NCBI GenBank assembly: GCA_036936605.1
Contig: JAUPFV010000003.1
Coordinates: 106,959,278-107,023,277 of the forward strand
Length of the DNA stretch: 64,000 nt
Direction of reading: 5' to 3'
From: Limnanthes douglasii subsp. nivea
Taxonomy: Eukaryota > Streptophyta > Magnoliopsida > Brassicales > Limnanthaceae
Position numbers and translations under genes: made by a program
Part shown: positions 1-12,455 of the stretch, piece by piece
Numbering within the stretch: the stretch's first letter is position 1
Layout of the letters: each line of letters begins with the position of its first letter
Notes under the pieces: generated by a model
Seen by the model: the letters and a program-made list of their open reading frames with translations, nothing else
Databases searched by the model: none
What the model was told of the DNA's origin: nothing

Positions 1-1150
1 TTAATGAATACACTTACATTTTATAAGTACACTAAATTAAGAAATCGAAAACATGATTACAAGCAACCTAAGTACTAATTCAATCAGCCCCATTATCATC
101 TTCATCTTGAAGCATTCTGAAACTTTATTTCGATTTATGAAACAAGCACATATAAGTTGAAATTGTTGGTAATAAAAATATAGTTGAGGGTATTTTTTAG
201 ATTTGGTAGAGAAATATTTAATGTTTTTACTGGGTAGTGAGATAATTAAGCAGCTTTTTTATTAACGTAATTAATTTTTTTTATCCACATTAATAAGGTC
301 TCTTAATATATGCATAGCTTGTTTAAGGGTCATGGTTTGAATTATTAAAAGTCCATTAGCGTAAACATTGTGCCAAAAGGTAAAAAGTGTTCACTTTATT
401 TTAGATCTAAAAAACCCTTCGAAATATGATCTAAAATATCCCTTAAATTATTCTGACTTATTTAAGGACTTGCTTCTAAAACAATCTGACCCTATCATAT
501 AGACCCCTTAGTCCTCTCAAAGATTTCTTTACAGGACTAGAAAATATTTATTCGAATCAAATTTACTTAATTCTTTGAAGTGTTTTTCTTATTTTTTCTC
601 TTAAATAATAAACAAATTCGAATTGATTGTGTAGTCGAAAAAGGTTACCATTTCCATTAGCCGTATTTTCTGACACGTGTCAACTATTCATTGAACATCG
701 AAGTTGTTCTGCCCTAGGTAAAGTAGGCTAACTAACGAGCAGCGTTTCCACTTCCTTAGGTATTTTCTTACTTGGCGCACATTCACCTAGTTGTAGGGTA
801 CTTAATAACACTAAAAACCTCATTAGTAGGGTCCTTAAGTACTTCTTTATTTTTAATATATAAACTAACTCTTATTTTTTTTCTTATGTTTTACACATAT
901 TTGGAAAGATAAAACTCATTACGTAAGAAATAAAAATCATTTTCCTTTGCATCTTTTACAATTGATACATATGTCACCACTAATCAAATAAGAATTTGGT
1001 GTTTGTATGTTTACTGCTAGAAATTCTTTAGGGCTGCATGTTTTACCTCCGGTTGTCACTACTCAAGTTATTTATTAAAGTGGTGTTTATCCTTACCGAC
1101 GTAATATTCCCTCAGAGCATTCTACAAACTACTCAATCGTGCACTTCAGA
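1..1150. other. AT-rich left flank without a recognisable gene
   Basis: No ORF of note is present and no domain could be read on either strand. The right part (about 640-1150) lies where the promoter/LTR side of the old Tat element is expected, because its antisense gene starts just to the right. No LTR boundary could be defined. A perfect GACACGTGTC palindrome at 672-681 is annotated separately. Confidence 0.5.
672..681. promoter_or_regulatory. G-box palindrome upstream of an old antisense gene
   Basis: The sequence reads GACACGTGTC, a perfect 10-bp palindrome containing the CACGTG G-box core bound by plant bZIP and bHLH factors. The same ten bases lie exactly 270 bp upstream of the antisense gene start codon in both young Tat units (53,305-53,314 and 61,491-61,500), so this is plausibly a conserved promoter element. 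Its function is inferred only. Confidence 0.4.
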
Positions 1151-1189
1151 CATGCGTTCCTCAAGACCATCCCAATCTCAAGGGGCCAC

Positions 1190-3270
1190 AAGTTACTGAA
1201 CTCTTTCAAAATTTAAAGTTATGGGATCGGGTTGGAAGGATGTCACCCTACTCAAAGTGACTAGACAATCAAAGGGAAAAGATAAAGTTGTTATGTAGCC
1301 ATTAACATTGTATGATGCTTCATCTCCACCAAACCTAAGTAGGAAAAAACACATGTTACAGAATATGATGTTAGCACCCAGCCTATCGGGCCATCAGAAT
1401 TGGAACCGAAAGTGATGGAAGAAGTTATAGAAGATCTTAGTGAATATTATCTTTTTGAGATATTTGGTCAAACAATGGAAACTTCAAAGCCCTTTATTGA
1501 CAAGGTTTTGACAGAATAGAAAGTTCAGGACAAATGTAAAGCTCTAGGATAAGAATCGGACGAGCTCCCAATCTCATTAGTTGGACATGTCAGTCTCAAT
1601 TTTAAGAAAGTAAGTGTAAAATATATTTTAGCATTGAATAAAATATCTCACGTTTATTTTCACGAAAAAGAATTGGATGTTTTTTGTACTACATGGGGAT
1701 TCATGGACACGATTAGAGTTAGACTGCCTAAACCTGGAGAAACTCCGATAAGTTGCAGCAATAATAAGCTTGTAGTTTATACTGATGTGCTCAATTAGGG
1801 CCTTTGGTTTCCCATGGATCCTGAAATAGTTGTATATTTCAATCTAGTTTGGTTATGTTTGAGCCATGCCAGTCCAAACACCTGGTTCACTTTAGTGGCT
1901 TGTATCATAGCATCCCGACTTTTTTAATGCCTATGGGAAAAATGCCTATGGATAATGCCTATGGGGAAAATGGTGGCTATTGTGGGGTTGTCTCGCAATT
2001 CTCAGTTTCTCTTCTACTAATTCAACATGGAGAATGATTACAAAGTAGTGGATAATCTGTTAGAGGCATACATAATATGGAGGACCCAATTTATTTTTCA
2101 TTAGTGGGTCGTGGGAAAATGGCAAATATATTTCTTCCTCAAAAGGAAATCCAAGCCAACTTACCAGATTTTGGAAGGCCTCGTGCAGTTCTCTTCATAT
2201 ATATATTTCTTATTTTTTGATTATTTTATTATTGGTTTTAATTTATTTTTCTTTATAGTTATTCCGAAGCATTTTATACATCATCTGAAGGATTTAAAAC
2301 TTACTTTTAAGGAGTTGTCTGATTAGGCAAAGATAAATAGGCTAATGGTTTCCACCAATGTTTTACTCCTGCTAATTTAACTCACAACCATCTTTGGGGG
2401 ACCAGTTCCGAAAGAGAATTATCATTGGATGAGTTTTCCACTCCTCATCGGTCTTTTTCTATTCTGTTGAGAGTCAAAACTACCGATGGTAAGCTATACA
2501 TTCCGACCAGGAAAAGAAGAAACTTTGCAAGGTGTTGTCAAAATAGCTATTGAATGACAACCCCATGAGATCGATGCAAGCATGACAATGATGAGAGAAG
2601 AAAAAAGAAAAGTAAAACTTCAACCATTTTGAAATTAGTATTGCGTTCGGATACTAGTGTTCCCATCATTCATGCACCCGACCCTGCCTTTCCACTTCCA
2701 AACTTCAAGGGAGAGGGAAGGCTGTTTATGAAGTTATGAAGCATTTGACAAGGCCTTTCCAAGTACTACAGCCAACACGATATATGATGGTATACCCTTT
2801 GAAGTTTCGAAAGAAAATGATACAGTTAGAATATTTAACAATGGGTTATTTCAAATCTCTTGTTAAACTCGAAAGAGAAGTCAAATCCCAAAGATGAATC
2901 ATTTTCTCTCTTCAAGAGGAAAGCAAAAAATTACAAATTTCCCTCGAAAAAGAAAATACTTAAGGCCAACAAAGCATTTAGAGAGGTTGAGACACTAAAA
3001 CAGAGGTTGAAATGCTTAAACAATAGGTGGTCAAAACTACACGCCTCAATCAAGTCAGACATGGTCTTTGCATTTCACACAATGTTTCCAAAACTAACTA
3101 TTGGCTCTTATGTGGATGGGTTCTAGAGAAATATTTTCCTCCAGACATATCTTTGGCAGATGAAATGACTGCTTCTGATGAGTCATCAAACAAAACATTT
3201 ATGGTAATGATGAAATGGATTCTGAAAAGGGGAGTTCAGATGAAAACAAATAAGGAACCGATGGGAAAAA
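1190..3270 (+). pseudogene. Antisense gene (aORF) of the old Tat element, decayed
   Basis: Conceptual translation follows the antisense protein of the young units, with several stops and frameshifts. About 1440-1480 matches the acidic EEV-ED segment. About 1575-1640 matches the LVGxV...KVSVKYxLAL motif. About 1800-1915 matches the GLxFPxDPEIVxYF...SPNxWxTLxACIxAS block, which resembles the Transposase_28 'putative gypsy type transposon' domain. Around 2180-2260 an AT-rich intron ending in TATAG separates this from the IPKxF segment, at the same position as the intron in the young copies. The C-terminal part at 2860-3126 keeps an xxIKSDMVxxFHxxFPK motif. The role of the protein is unknown. Confidence 0.65.
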
Positions 3271-3835
3271 GCTCAAAGGTTAACAATTTCAAATTTTTAG
3301 GATTTTGTGTAAGTCCTTATTATGTAAGGCAATTTTGTAATATCGTGTAAGATATTTGTGTAAGACTTTGATAATATCAAAGCACTTTTTACTATGAAAC
3401 CTTTGAACCATTCAAAGGATTTTTGTGGTTGCTTTTGATTTAATGAACGATGTTCCATTTTCTATCTCTTCCAACTTACTTCAACTTTCAATTTATTTAG
3501 AATACCATTACTATTAGTAAACAAACCATTCGAAGGCATATAAATTTCGAACACAGACAATTCAAAGTTAATCCATTCGAAGGCATACAAATTTCAAACA
3601 CAGGTCATTCGAAGGTAATCCATTCGAAGGGATGCAAATTTCAAACACAAGTCATTCAAAGGTAATTCATTCGAAGGTATACAAATTTACAAAGTATACT
3701 AAGAAATAATTTTTTAAAAGGAAAAAAGTATTAGATTGATGATATGGGCACCTCGTTAAAACCTCCCCAAGCCACAATGTTAGGAAATAGTATGCTCATG
3801 TAAATATTTTTATTGAACAAGGGTAAAGTAAATAT

Positions 3836-4300
3836 TTACATAAAACCTTACACAAGGTATATTCTCAGATGCTCAATGTTCCACGGGTGTCTCAATGGAA
3901 TTCCCTCTTGATTAACTAATTTATATCTTCCACTATTGATACTTTCTACGACGGTATATGGGCTTTCCCAATTCATAGCCAATTTTTTTCAAACTTTTTT
4001 ACAAATTGCTTTAAATTTTTCTTTACAAAATACATTTTTCTTTGAATACTGACAATTTGTAACGTATAACATTGGCCGGCACACCTATTACATCTTCACT
4101 GCACCAAGAAAATATTTTTAAATACTTGGACAAAAAGATTAAAAATTCTTCTTTTAGCTTTACTAGTAAATTAGACCTAACTCTAACACTTTTCCCATTG
4201 GAAAGACTATAAATTCCACCTCTTCAATGAGAATAATCGCACTATGAGTCTATCTTAGATCATATATATGGTTATAATCTGAAGAGGACTCTAGTAGTTG
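3836..4300 (-). pseudogene. pol remnant: pre-RT linker fused to integrase C-terminus
   Basis: On the minus strand, about 4300-4010 reads like the linker that precedes reverse transcriptase in Tat elements (LxxFLSKYLKIFSW...DVIGVP). It then passes straight into KxLAMNWESPYTVVE and ends HPWNIEHLRIYLV-stop near 3850. The last motif matches HPWNIEHLRLYLE at the end of pol in the young units. Everything between has been deleted: reverse transcriptase, both RNase H domains and the integrase core. The sequence just beyond the stop also resembles the region after pol in the young units. Confidence 0.7.
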
Positions 4301-5400
4301 CTATTCTTGTTTAGCAGTTATAGACTCGAGAGATTTTGGAGTAAGTGCAGCAACATAACATTTTTTAGCTTCCTTCTTTTGCACTACTCTAACTCGGCCT
4401 CCAACAAAATATTTTAAACATTGATGAATGGGTGATGCAATGGCATACATCCTTGAAAGCCAAGACCTGCCAAAAATAGCATTATAAGAAGTCCGACAAT
4501 TTAGCACCACAAACAACACTCTGATTGAATTCTTGAACGGTCCTTTGCTAAAAATTGTCTCCATTTCAAACTCGCAAATTACATCTGCAGAGGTTCTCGT
4601 AAACCTAACTATGATTTGATTCGAATGCTGATTAATAGCTGGGTTATTCATTTGCTTATAATCAGACAAAAGTAATATGTTGGCTGAGTTGCTTGTATCG
4701 ATCAAAATCCTTCAGATTTTTTTATCATGCGATAGATGCCCATATCACCATAATATATTCATGCGGCCCAATAATATTTCTTAGATCATCTTCATCAATA
4801 ACTATAAACGGTGCAGGGTCTTCATACAAATGAGTTAACATTTTCCTTTTAAATTGATCAGTTAAACTCTTTATATGCCTATTTCTGGAACAACTAGAAG
4901 GCGCTATCATCGTATCTCATCCGAATATTGTTAATGATTTGAAGAATTGGTAACTTAGAAACCCTTCCACTGCCTTCACTAATTTTGTACACACGACCTC
5001 GGTCAGGATCTAGATCCAAATATTTCGAGTCCACATCAAACTGCTCAATAATTACCATAGTGTGTTCTACTTAAGGAAGTTTCTATAGCTGGCCTTCCAG
5101 TAACGGGAAAATTTGTTTGCTCTCTCCCAGTGTTGGGCACATGTTTATTCACTCCTTGTGTTTCGACAAAATTTGTCAATTTCTCTTCCTTAATAAACAT
5201 CTGATTTTCTTGTTTCAAGGTTATATAATCTCTAATGCCATGCCGAGTATCTTTATAATATCTGCAAAAACGAGTATTTTGGTTTTCTTTTGAGGTCTGG
5301 ATAGACAAAGGTCTTCGGAACTGTATATGACATTTGGTCTTATCGTAAATTATTGCCACATTTTCAACTAGCTCCGCAAAATAGCTAGGTTGAACCCATT
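4301..5400 (-). pseudogene. gag C-terminus and aspartic protease remnant
   Basis: The minus-strand stretch 5359-5045 reads xVAIIYDKTK...RRPLSIQ...FCRYYKDTRHGIRD, matching VATIYDKTK...HYRRPAALQ...[14 protein letters not shown] in the young gag. The stretch 4705-4301 begins IDTSNSANILLLSDYKQ, the retroviral-type aspartic protease active site (DTG changed to DTS), and runs on to CRTSYNAIFGRSWLSRMYAIAS, the usual end of the protease domain. The intervening piece is frameshifted. It is non-functional. Confidence 0.75.
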
Positions 5401-5760
5401 GATTTTCTTTTGGTCTGGATTGTTAAGATTGATTCAATCTGGACCAACTGGAACCATGACCAGACTCTCGCAGACAATTATTAGCTAGGTTGAACCCATT
5501 GTTTTTCGCAATGTATAAATATTAGATTTCGTATGTAATAACATCTTCTTCTACATCATTATCAAGGTAAAAAAGAATACTATATAAATCTGTATTTTTT
5601 TTGTTTCACTTAGTAGCTGTTGCGAAGGCTTACATCCGTTCTTATAAGGATATACAACATGTTTCCTATATATGAGAACACTAATTTATCTTACATATTA
5701 CCGGCCTATTGATGATTAAGGAAACAAATTATACTAAAAAAACCTAAAGTCTGTTACATT
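5380..5760. repeat. Spacer with a short direct repeat
   Basis: A segment of about 20 bp (AGCTAGGTTGAACCCATTG) occurs near 5383 and again near 5484, about 101 bp apart, once inside the old gag remnant and once outside. This looks like a local duplication at the junction between the old Tat element and the following LINE. Nothing else is recognised before the LINE starts at about 5.76 kb. Confidence 0.45.
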
Positions 5761-5832
5761 TCTCTCCAACAAATGGAGCAAAAAACCAAAACGCTAAAAA
5801 GCTAATCTTCTTCTTCAATCTGTGACTCCTGC

Positions 5833-7144
5833 TTGATTATGAAAGAAGGAGAATGTTCTTCTCAAGCTTGTAGAGTAACTAATCTCAATCTTAATTTCCC
5901 TCATTTGCAGAAATCTCGAATTGATCTTCCTAAGATCAGAAATAATCCAACTTATGAACCTGCAACAAGTAAGAACTCTGAATCTGTTCACAAGAATTAC
6001 GTTGATCTTTTCAAACAGAAGTTGCCAAAGAAATCTCATGAAAATGTGAGAAAAAACAATAACAAGGAATTTTGTGAGCTGGTCTTCCAGGCTAATGACA
6101 AGGAAATATTGAAAGTAGTGTCTAAACATACTCTAATGGGCAAGTTTGCTACAAGCAAACCCAATTTGAAATCAATAAAGGCTTTCTTTGAAAGGTTCAG
6201 GTTCAATGATGAATTTAATATCACCAGTTTTGATGTCAGGCATGGTGTAAGATCTAAAGAAGTTATGAAAAAGAAATGTTTGGGTCATAGGGAATAAAAC
6301 AATGCGTTTACTGAAGTGGGGTCCTAATTTTAACCCTATATTAATGAAAACCCTTTCACTCATGTGTATATCAACCTTCTTGAATTCATGTTTCATGAGG
6401 AAACAATCTTTGAGGTTGCTAAGAGCCTGGGGTCTCCATTAAATGTCTGGCTTCCACCTAAAAATTGGGCCAGGTTTAACTATTGCAGGATTTGGGTTGA
6501 AACAGATGTATCTTAGCTTTTACCAAATAAAATTTGGATTTTATTTGGGCAAGAAGGGTTTTGGCAATAGTTAGTGTATGGAAGCTACCCTGACTATTGT
6601 AAACAATGCTACCATCTAGGGAACTCTGGAAATGTATGCAAGAAATTATACAAATCTAATTCTTGTAAAGAACTAAAGGTACCTAATACAATTGCTACAG
6701 AGAATCCTGTTATCCCTCTGACCAAACCTGTTCAAAAATTAAAATATGTGGTTATTAAAGGTGACAATGACAATTCAAATTGGAAGATTACTGCTATTGA
6801 TATGGCTTTCAACAGTGGAAGTCAAATAGAAAACAATATTAACATAAAGAATACTGCATTGGTTGATAATCCCTTACCATTGGGGGTTGAAAATGATAAA
6901 ATTACTTGATTGATTTAGGTTCGTTAAATCACATCAATACTGGTTCCTTAGACACCAACACTGATGTCTCTTCCCCACAAATGGAAATCACAGGAAGCCT
7001 GCCTCCTTCACGTGCAAAATGCAACAAAGAGTATAAGAGAAAAGATAAAATGAAGAAAGTGAAGTTTATAAAATCTAAGAGTCTGATTAATCCAACACTA
7101 ATGCAACACATAGATGTTGCTAAGCACCCCAAACCATCCAAATG
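5833..7144 (+). pseudogene. LINE ORF1 (nucleic-acid-binding protein), broken
   Basis: The first segment (5833-6297) and the interrupted continuation to about 6560 resemble the DUF4283-type N-terminal region of plant LINE ORF1 proteins, with an RF-F-DEFNITSFDVRHG stretch and a later LGSPLNVWLPP motif. At 6590-6640 there is a zinc knuckle, CKQCYHLGNSGNVC, in which the canonical His is Asn. The Lys-rich C-terminus runs to 7144. At least three stops or frameshifts interrupt it. ORF1 proteins normally bind LINE RNA and act as chaperones during retrotransposition. Confidence 0.75.
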
Positions 7145-7149
7145 ACCAT

Positions 7150-10100
7150 TTCAATATTAAATTAGAATGATCGTGGCTTGAGGAATAAATAAACACTTGT
7201 AAGGCTCAAATCCTTGAAACGATCTGTGAAACCTGATTTGTTGGCTATCCAAGAGTCTATGGTTAATCCTTCTAAGATAGAATCTATCTTAAAGAAGCTG
7301 GGTTTTCAGAACTATGTACAGAAGATCAATAACAATTTTTGGGTCATGTGGAAGGATGATTTCAAAGTGGATGTTATCTCTGATGATGATCAGTTTATCC
7401 ACTTTAATGTTAAGCACGAGGAACTTAATAAGGACTTCAGGGTTTCTGTGATATATGCTAAGTATACTAAGATCTTGAGAAGAATCCTATGGGACAAACT
7501 AAGGGCTTTAGAAGATGGATCTATGGAGTGGCTTGTCCTGAATGATTTTAATACTATTGCAAAACCTGATGAACAGCTTCACTGCTTTACAAACTGTAAC
7601 TCTAACATGGATGAATTCAATAATTTCATATTTGATTCTAACTTGACTGATGCAGGTTTCTCTGGAAACAAATATACCTGTACTAATGGGAGGTAATGGA
7701 GACGCCTAGACATGATTTTATGTAATGATAAATTGCTTAACTACTTTGAAGCTACCAATGTTACTCATCTCTCTAAAACTTGTTCTGACCATTGTCCTAT
7801 TGTGGTCACTAATACTACTGGTTCTACTAAGATCAAATTTTCCTTTATATTTCTGAATATGTGGGTTTTGTACAGTGGATTTCATAAAGTTGTTGAGGCT
7901 AATTAGGTTTCTGTTTGTCAAGGTTCTCCTATTCAAAAGTTATGTTTTAAGTTGAGCAGGTTAAAAGCAGAATTAAGGGTGTGGAACAATGAGGTGTTTG
8001 GGAATGTTTTTGACTCCATTAAGCAAGTGGAGGAGGAGATTGCTTGCAAGGAAATCAACTACCAAAGAATAAAGTCCACTGAGGATAACGCTCTTCTTGA
8101 CACTGTTAGAGAGACTCACCTAAGATTTCTCGACAAGGAAGGATAATATTAAGCTCAAAAGACTCATCCTAACTGGATTAGGGATAGTGAAAGAAACATT
8201 TCCTTTTTTCAAAATTTTGTGAAGAAAATGATGAAAAGAAACAAAGTTATGAGGATTTGGGATGGTGCTAACTAGTTGGAGGACAAGGATGCTATTGGGG
8301 ATTCTGCTGTGGATCATTTTAAAGACCTGCTATCTGATCAACCTAATCCTTGGAATTCTAACACTTTGTTGGATTTTATTCCTAAGCTAATTAAGGCGGA
8401 GTAAAATTCTATGTTAATGTCTGTTCCTACTGGTTCTGAAATATTTGAGATTGTTAAGAATCTCAATCCTAATTCAGCAGCAAGGCCTTATGGTTACAAT
8501 GGGAAATTCTATAGAGAGTGTTGGCCTATTTTAAAAGTGGATATATGTGAAGCTATTAGTGAAGTGTTCAAGAATGGTTCTATTCCTAAAGGGTTTTTTG
8601 AAACTGTGATTTGTCCTATTCCTGAAAATTCTCATCCTAAATCTCGGAAATAATTTAGGCTAATAAGCTTAACTACATTCTTTAACAGAATAGTTTCTAA
8701 GATTATCAACAAAAGGCTTTTTAAGCTTCTTCCTAGTCTAATATATGAAAAACAGGGGGCTTTTGTTCTTGGTAGGTTTATACATGAGAATATAATGGTT
8801 ACTCAGGATATGGTTTATGATATCAACCTTAAAACTAGGAAAGGCAATGTTCTTCTTAAAGTTGATATGGACATGGCCTTTGACATGCTTGACCATACTT
8901 TTCTAGTCTGTGTTTTGGCTGCATTTGGATTTAACAATGGTTTCTTAACTTAATTGAGAAGTGTGTGACTAATTGTTACTTCTCAATTTTGGTCAATGGG
9001 GAGGTCATAGGCTTTTTTAAATCCAACAAAGGATTAAAGCTGGGTAACCCAGAGTCACCCAACCTGTTTATTTTGGCAGAGGAATATCTCCAAAGGGGCT
9101 CAAGAAATTATATATGGAATTCTCTAATACTAGATATAGAATCAGAGGGAAAATAATTATACCTTGTTTAGAGTTTGCTGATGATCTGCTTATATTTTGT
9201 AATGTGACTATTGCTGCTATTAATAAGATCTCCAAGCTTCTGCAACATTATGAAGAAAAATTTGGTCAGTTGGTGAATAAAAGTAAATCTAAGTTCATTA
9301 CCTCAAGAATATATTACCTCAAAGAATCAGTGAAGTAGAGCATTTGCTGGGGTTCAAGAAATCTAATTTGCCATTTAAATATATAGGGTCAACCATAAAT
9401 AACAAGTACAGAGTTAGCAATTATGAAGAATTGATAATGAAAATCACAAAGAAAGTATCTGATGGGACCATACTTTACTTTACTTTTGAGGGAGGCTTAC
9501 ACTGGTGCAAAATGTTCTATATGCATATCCTATCTTTGATATACAACATTCTATCATTCCTAAGACTGTTGCTGAAAGAATAGAGATAATCAACAATAAT
9601 TTTTTATGGGGTACTAAGGAAGACAAAGCTGTTATTAACTGGATTCAGTGGTCTAAAATTTGCAGACCCTATGATGAATGAGGGTTGGGGTCAGAAAGAT
9701 TTAAGACTAGGAAAATCTATTCTCTCACAAGCTATGGTTTTCTTTTAGAGGGCATAACTCTCTCTAGGTTAAGCTAATGGTTAGGATCTACTGTAAAAAT
9801 TCTCATCCCCTAACTGCTATAACGCCTCTCAAATGTTCAAGAACCTGGTTAAGGCTTTGGGATGTCAGAGACAGTGCTAAAAATTTCATCATTTGGCATA
9901 CTAAATCTGGTAACATGGATTTTCTGACAAATGGTGTTTTGTTGCTCCTTTTGTCAATATAGTGAATATGAATAACATATCAAGTTTTGTTGGGCTAAAG
10001 GTGAAAGATCTATGGGTTGATGGCTCTTGGGATGTTCCTAGAATTGATAGCATTGTGAATCCATCTGATATTCACAATATTCTCAAAATTTCTCTGACCT

Positions 10101-11000
10101 TTAATAAGGAGGCCTCTGTTTACTGGTCTCTAAGTCAAGATGGAAGGTTCAACACCAAACTGACTTGGAATTCTATAAGGAATCAAGTGAACAGACAAAC
10201 TTGTATAAAAGAACATGAACTGTGTTATTCCTCGTACGTTTTTATTTCTCTTGTGGAGGGTCCTCCTGAACTTGCTGCTTGTGGATTCTGTAATGTAAAA
10301 GAAGCAAATTTATTTAGTATCTCGGTGTCAGCATCGCGATAATAGTGAAGACTTAAAACATGTGTTTGTGAGCTTACAAAAATCATGGGAAATATGGAAC
10401 TACTTTGCAGCTATATTCAGAGTCCAAATTTTCAGAAACATGACCCAAGTTCATCTAATTAAGTCGTGGTATTGGTCTGCTCAAAAGAAAATTGATATTT
10501 GATCTATTATACCTTTGATCATAATGTGGGTTATATGGTATGGCAGAAATAAAAAAGAAGCATAATAATAAAGATTACAGTTCTATGGAATTGATCAACT
10601 ATATAATTCATATAGTCTTTGACATGGATAGAGCTAACTTGCTCAAGAGAACTTATTGGGGGGAGAGATGCTGGTTTTGGGCATTTAATTGGTTAGATAA
10701 ATCAGTTCAGGAAGTCAGTGATTCATATTGCGCTTAAATGGAAAAAACCCTAAGTTTGGAAGGTTCAAACTGAACTCGGACGGAGCTTACAACCTGTCTG
10801 GTGAAGCTAGTGGGGGAGTAATCGTTAGAGACAGTAATGGAAAGGTGGTGTTTGGGTATGGTCGACTATATGGTAAATAAATTCATATTGTTGCAGAGTT
10901 TAGAGCTCTGTTGGATGGTCTTAATCTCTGCTACTCTAAGGGGATATCAAAACTGGAATCAGAGACCGATTCTATAATCATCACTGAAATTTTCTTAAAG
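7150..11000 (+). pseudogene. LINE ORF2: endonuclease, reverse transcriptase, RNase H; broken
   Basis: The endonuclease starts near 7150 (NDRGLRNK...PDLLAIQES) and includes LNDFNTI at about 7540, where the usual GDFN has Gly changed to Asn, then SDHCPIV near 7785. Reverse transcriptase shows the first palm motif KVDMDMAFD near 8860 and FADDLLIF at about 9170-9200. The zinc-binding region after RT is near 9962-10,340 (WSLSQDGRFNTKLTW). RNase H lies at 10,755-11,000 (FKLNSDGAYN...GxVIVRDSNG, later ETDS). About ten stops or frameshifts break the frame. Confidence 0.8.
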
Positions 11001-11400
11001 AAAGGCCTCCTTGGTTTTTATCGGGTATTTTTAGCTGATGTCGTAAACTGCTCTTTTCAAAGATGAACTTGAGATTGCGAAGGCAACTGGATTGCGAAGG
11101 CCACTATGAAATTGAAAAAGGAAATGGACTTTGATCATCTTTAAGCTCTAGCAAAGCTTAAAGCTATTGTCTTCCTTGAAGAATTAGGGATTAGGTATAT
11201 TCGTTTTAACCCTAATCACTAATTCTGATACAAAGAATAAATAGCTTTACCTTATTGCTTCGTATTCTTCTTCAATTGCTTCAAATTGACGTCCAAAGCC
11301 TTCAGTGATTGGGGGTTTTGCTGAATTTCTGTGGTTAGGGTTTCAAAATTGATTGAGTTCTTCGTTATTCTGGGTTTTGGTACTGATTGGATTGGTATGG
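11000..11400 (+). other. 3' UTR of the plus-strand LINE
   Basis: This is non-coding sequence after the RNase H segment, with no ORF or other element recognised. It leads into the duplicated tail at 11,401. Confidence 0.5.
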
Positions 11401-11842
11401 TTTTCGTTGAAAGAATTAGGATTCTGGTTTGAGCTAAGATTGTTTTGGTTATGGAAATAAGATCGGGTGGGATAGAAGAGGAGGTCGAGTTTAGATTTTG
11501 GAGTAGAGAGTAGAGATCAAGCTGGTAAAGGTTTGAGTTTTGTTTACGCTGGTTTTAATTTTCTGTAACCAGTCTAAATTTATGTGTATACTTTTCAACG
11601 GTGAATAAAAATTCTCAATTTATTTTCGTTGAAAGAATCAGGATTCTGGGTTGAGCTAAGATTGTTTTGGTTATGGAAATAAGATCAGGTGGGCTAGAAG
11701 AGGAGGTCGCGTTTAGATTTTGGAGTAAAGAGTAGAGATCAAGCTAGTAAAGGTTTGGGTTTTGTTTACTCTGTTTTAATTGTCTGTAACCAATCTCAAT
11801 TTATGTGTATACTTTTCAACGATGAATAAAAATGCTCAATTT
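11401..11842 (+). repeat. Tandem duplication of a 222-bp LINE tail
   Basis: Two adjacent copies start with TTTTCGTTGAAAGAAT at 11,401 and 11,623. Each ends with a TTTTCAACGRTGAATAAAAATxCTCAAT-type segment. They differ at scattered sites only. The repeat forms the 3' end of the LINE, including the AATAAA-like signal in each copy. Confidence 0.85.
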
Positions 11843-12120
11843 GATTATATAAAAAAGAAAAAAACTTTTCTATGTTAGTGAAAGGAAAATTTAACATTTA
11901 ATACTACTAACTTCTAGATTCATGTTTAAAAATAAATTTATCAAAAAAACTTTAAATCGCAACCGTTGAGTTGAATTTGTTTTTTATATAAATTAAATAG
12001 ATTCAAAGAACTCTTAATTTTTATAATTATGCTTCATAAATTTATTTTTTAAATTAAAATAACATATATTAAAGAGAAGGACTCTAAAAAGATTTTACAA
12101 AAGTCTAAGGACTATAATAC
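11843..12120. other. AT-rich spacer between two LINEs
   Basis: Strongly AT-rich, with poly-A and poly-T runs and no recognised feature. It may contain the poly(A) ends of both flanking LINEs, whose 3' ends face each other here. Confidence 0.4.
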
Positions 12121-12455
12121 AATATAGTCTAAAGAATTTGGAAATTTGGCAAGGCACCAAAGTTTCCCTCCTCAAACTAAGAACAAATTCAAGAACAGAG
12201 ACTATGGTTCTGCACAAAATTTCACTAAGAACAAAACTTTATCAGTTGCCTCCATCAGTTCTTATGTCCAAGTTTTCAAACTCCATAATCCACGAGCTCA
12301 TCTATCTATGCAAAGAAAAAAAAGGACAGAGAAAACAGAAAGACAAACCTAACAAAATTGAGAGAAATAACCCATTCCTAAGCTTTCCAAGTAATTGATT
12401 GCTTGAAGTTGGGAAAGGATATTGAAAGGGTTGAAAATAGGTTTCTCCTTACATG

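Larger units (their letters stand above)
640..5520 (-). mobile_element. Degenerate Tat-lineage Ty3/gypsy element, internally deleted
   Basis: Read on the minus strand, the order is gag C-terminus, aspartic protease, the linker before reverse transcriptase, then directly the last part of integrase, followed by a long 3' region with an antisense gene on the plus strand. This is the layout of Tat/Retand-like elements and matches the young units at 44-62 kb. Reverse transcriptase, RNase H and most of integrase are missing, and there are many stops and frameshifts. LTRs were not identified; the gag side ends near the LINE at 5.76 kb. It is much older than the copies at 44-62 kb. Confidence 0.75.
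5760..11850 (+). mobile_element. L1-type non-LTR retrotransposon (LINE), decayed
   Basis: A near full-length plant L1-type LINE on the plus strand. In order it holds ORF1 with a zinc-knuckle remnant, an AP-type endonuclease, reverse transcriptase, a zinc-binding segment after RT, RNase H, and a 3' UTR whose end is duplicated. Each domain is readable, but in pieces separated by stops and frameshifts, so the element cannot move by itself. The poly(A) tail and target-site duplication could not be fixed. Confidence 0.85.
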
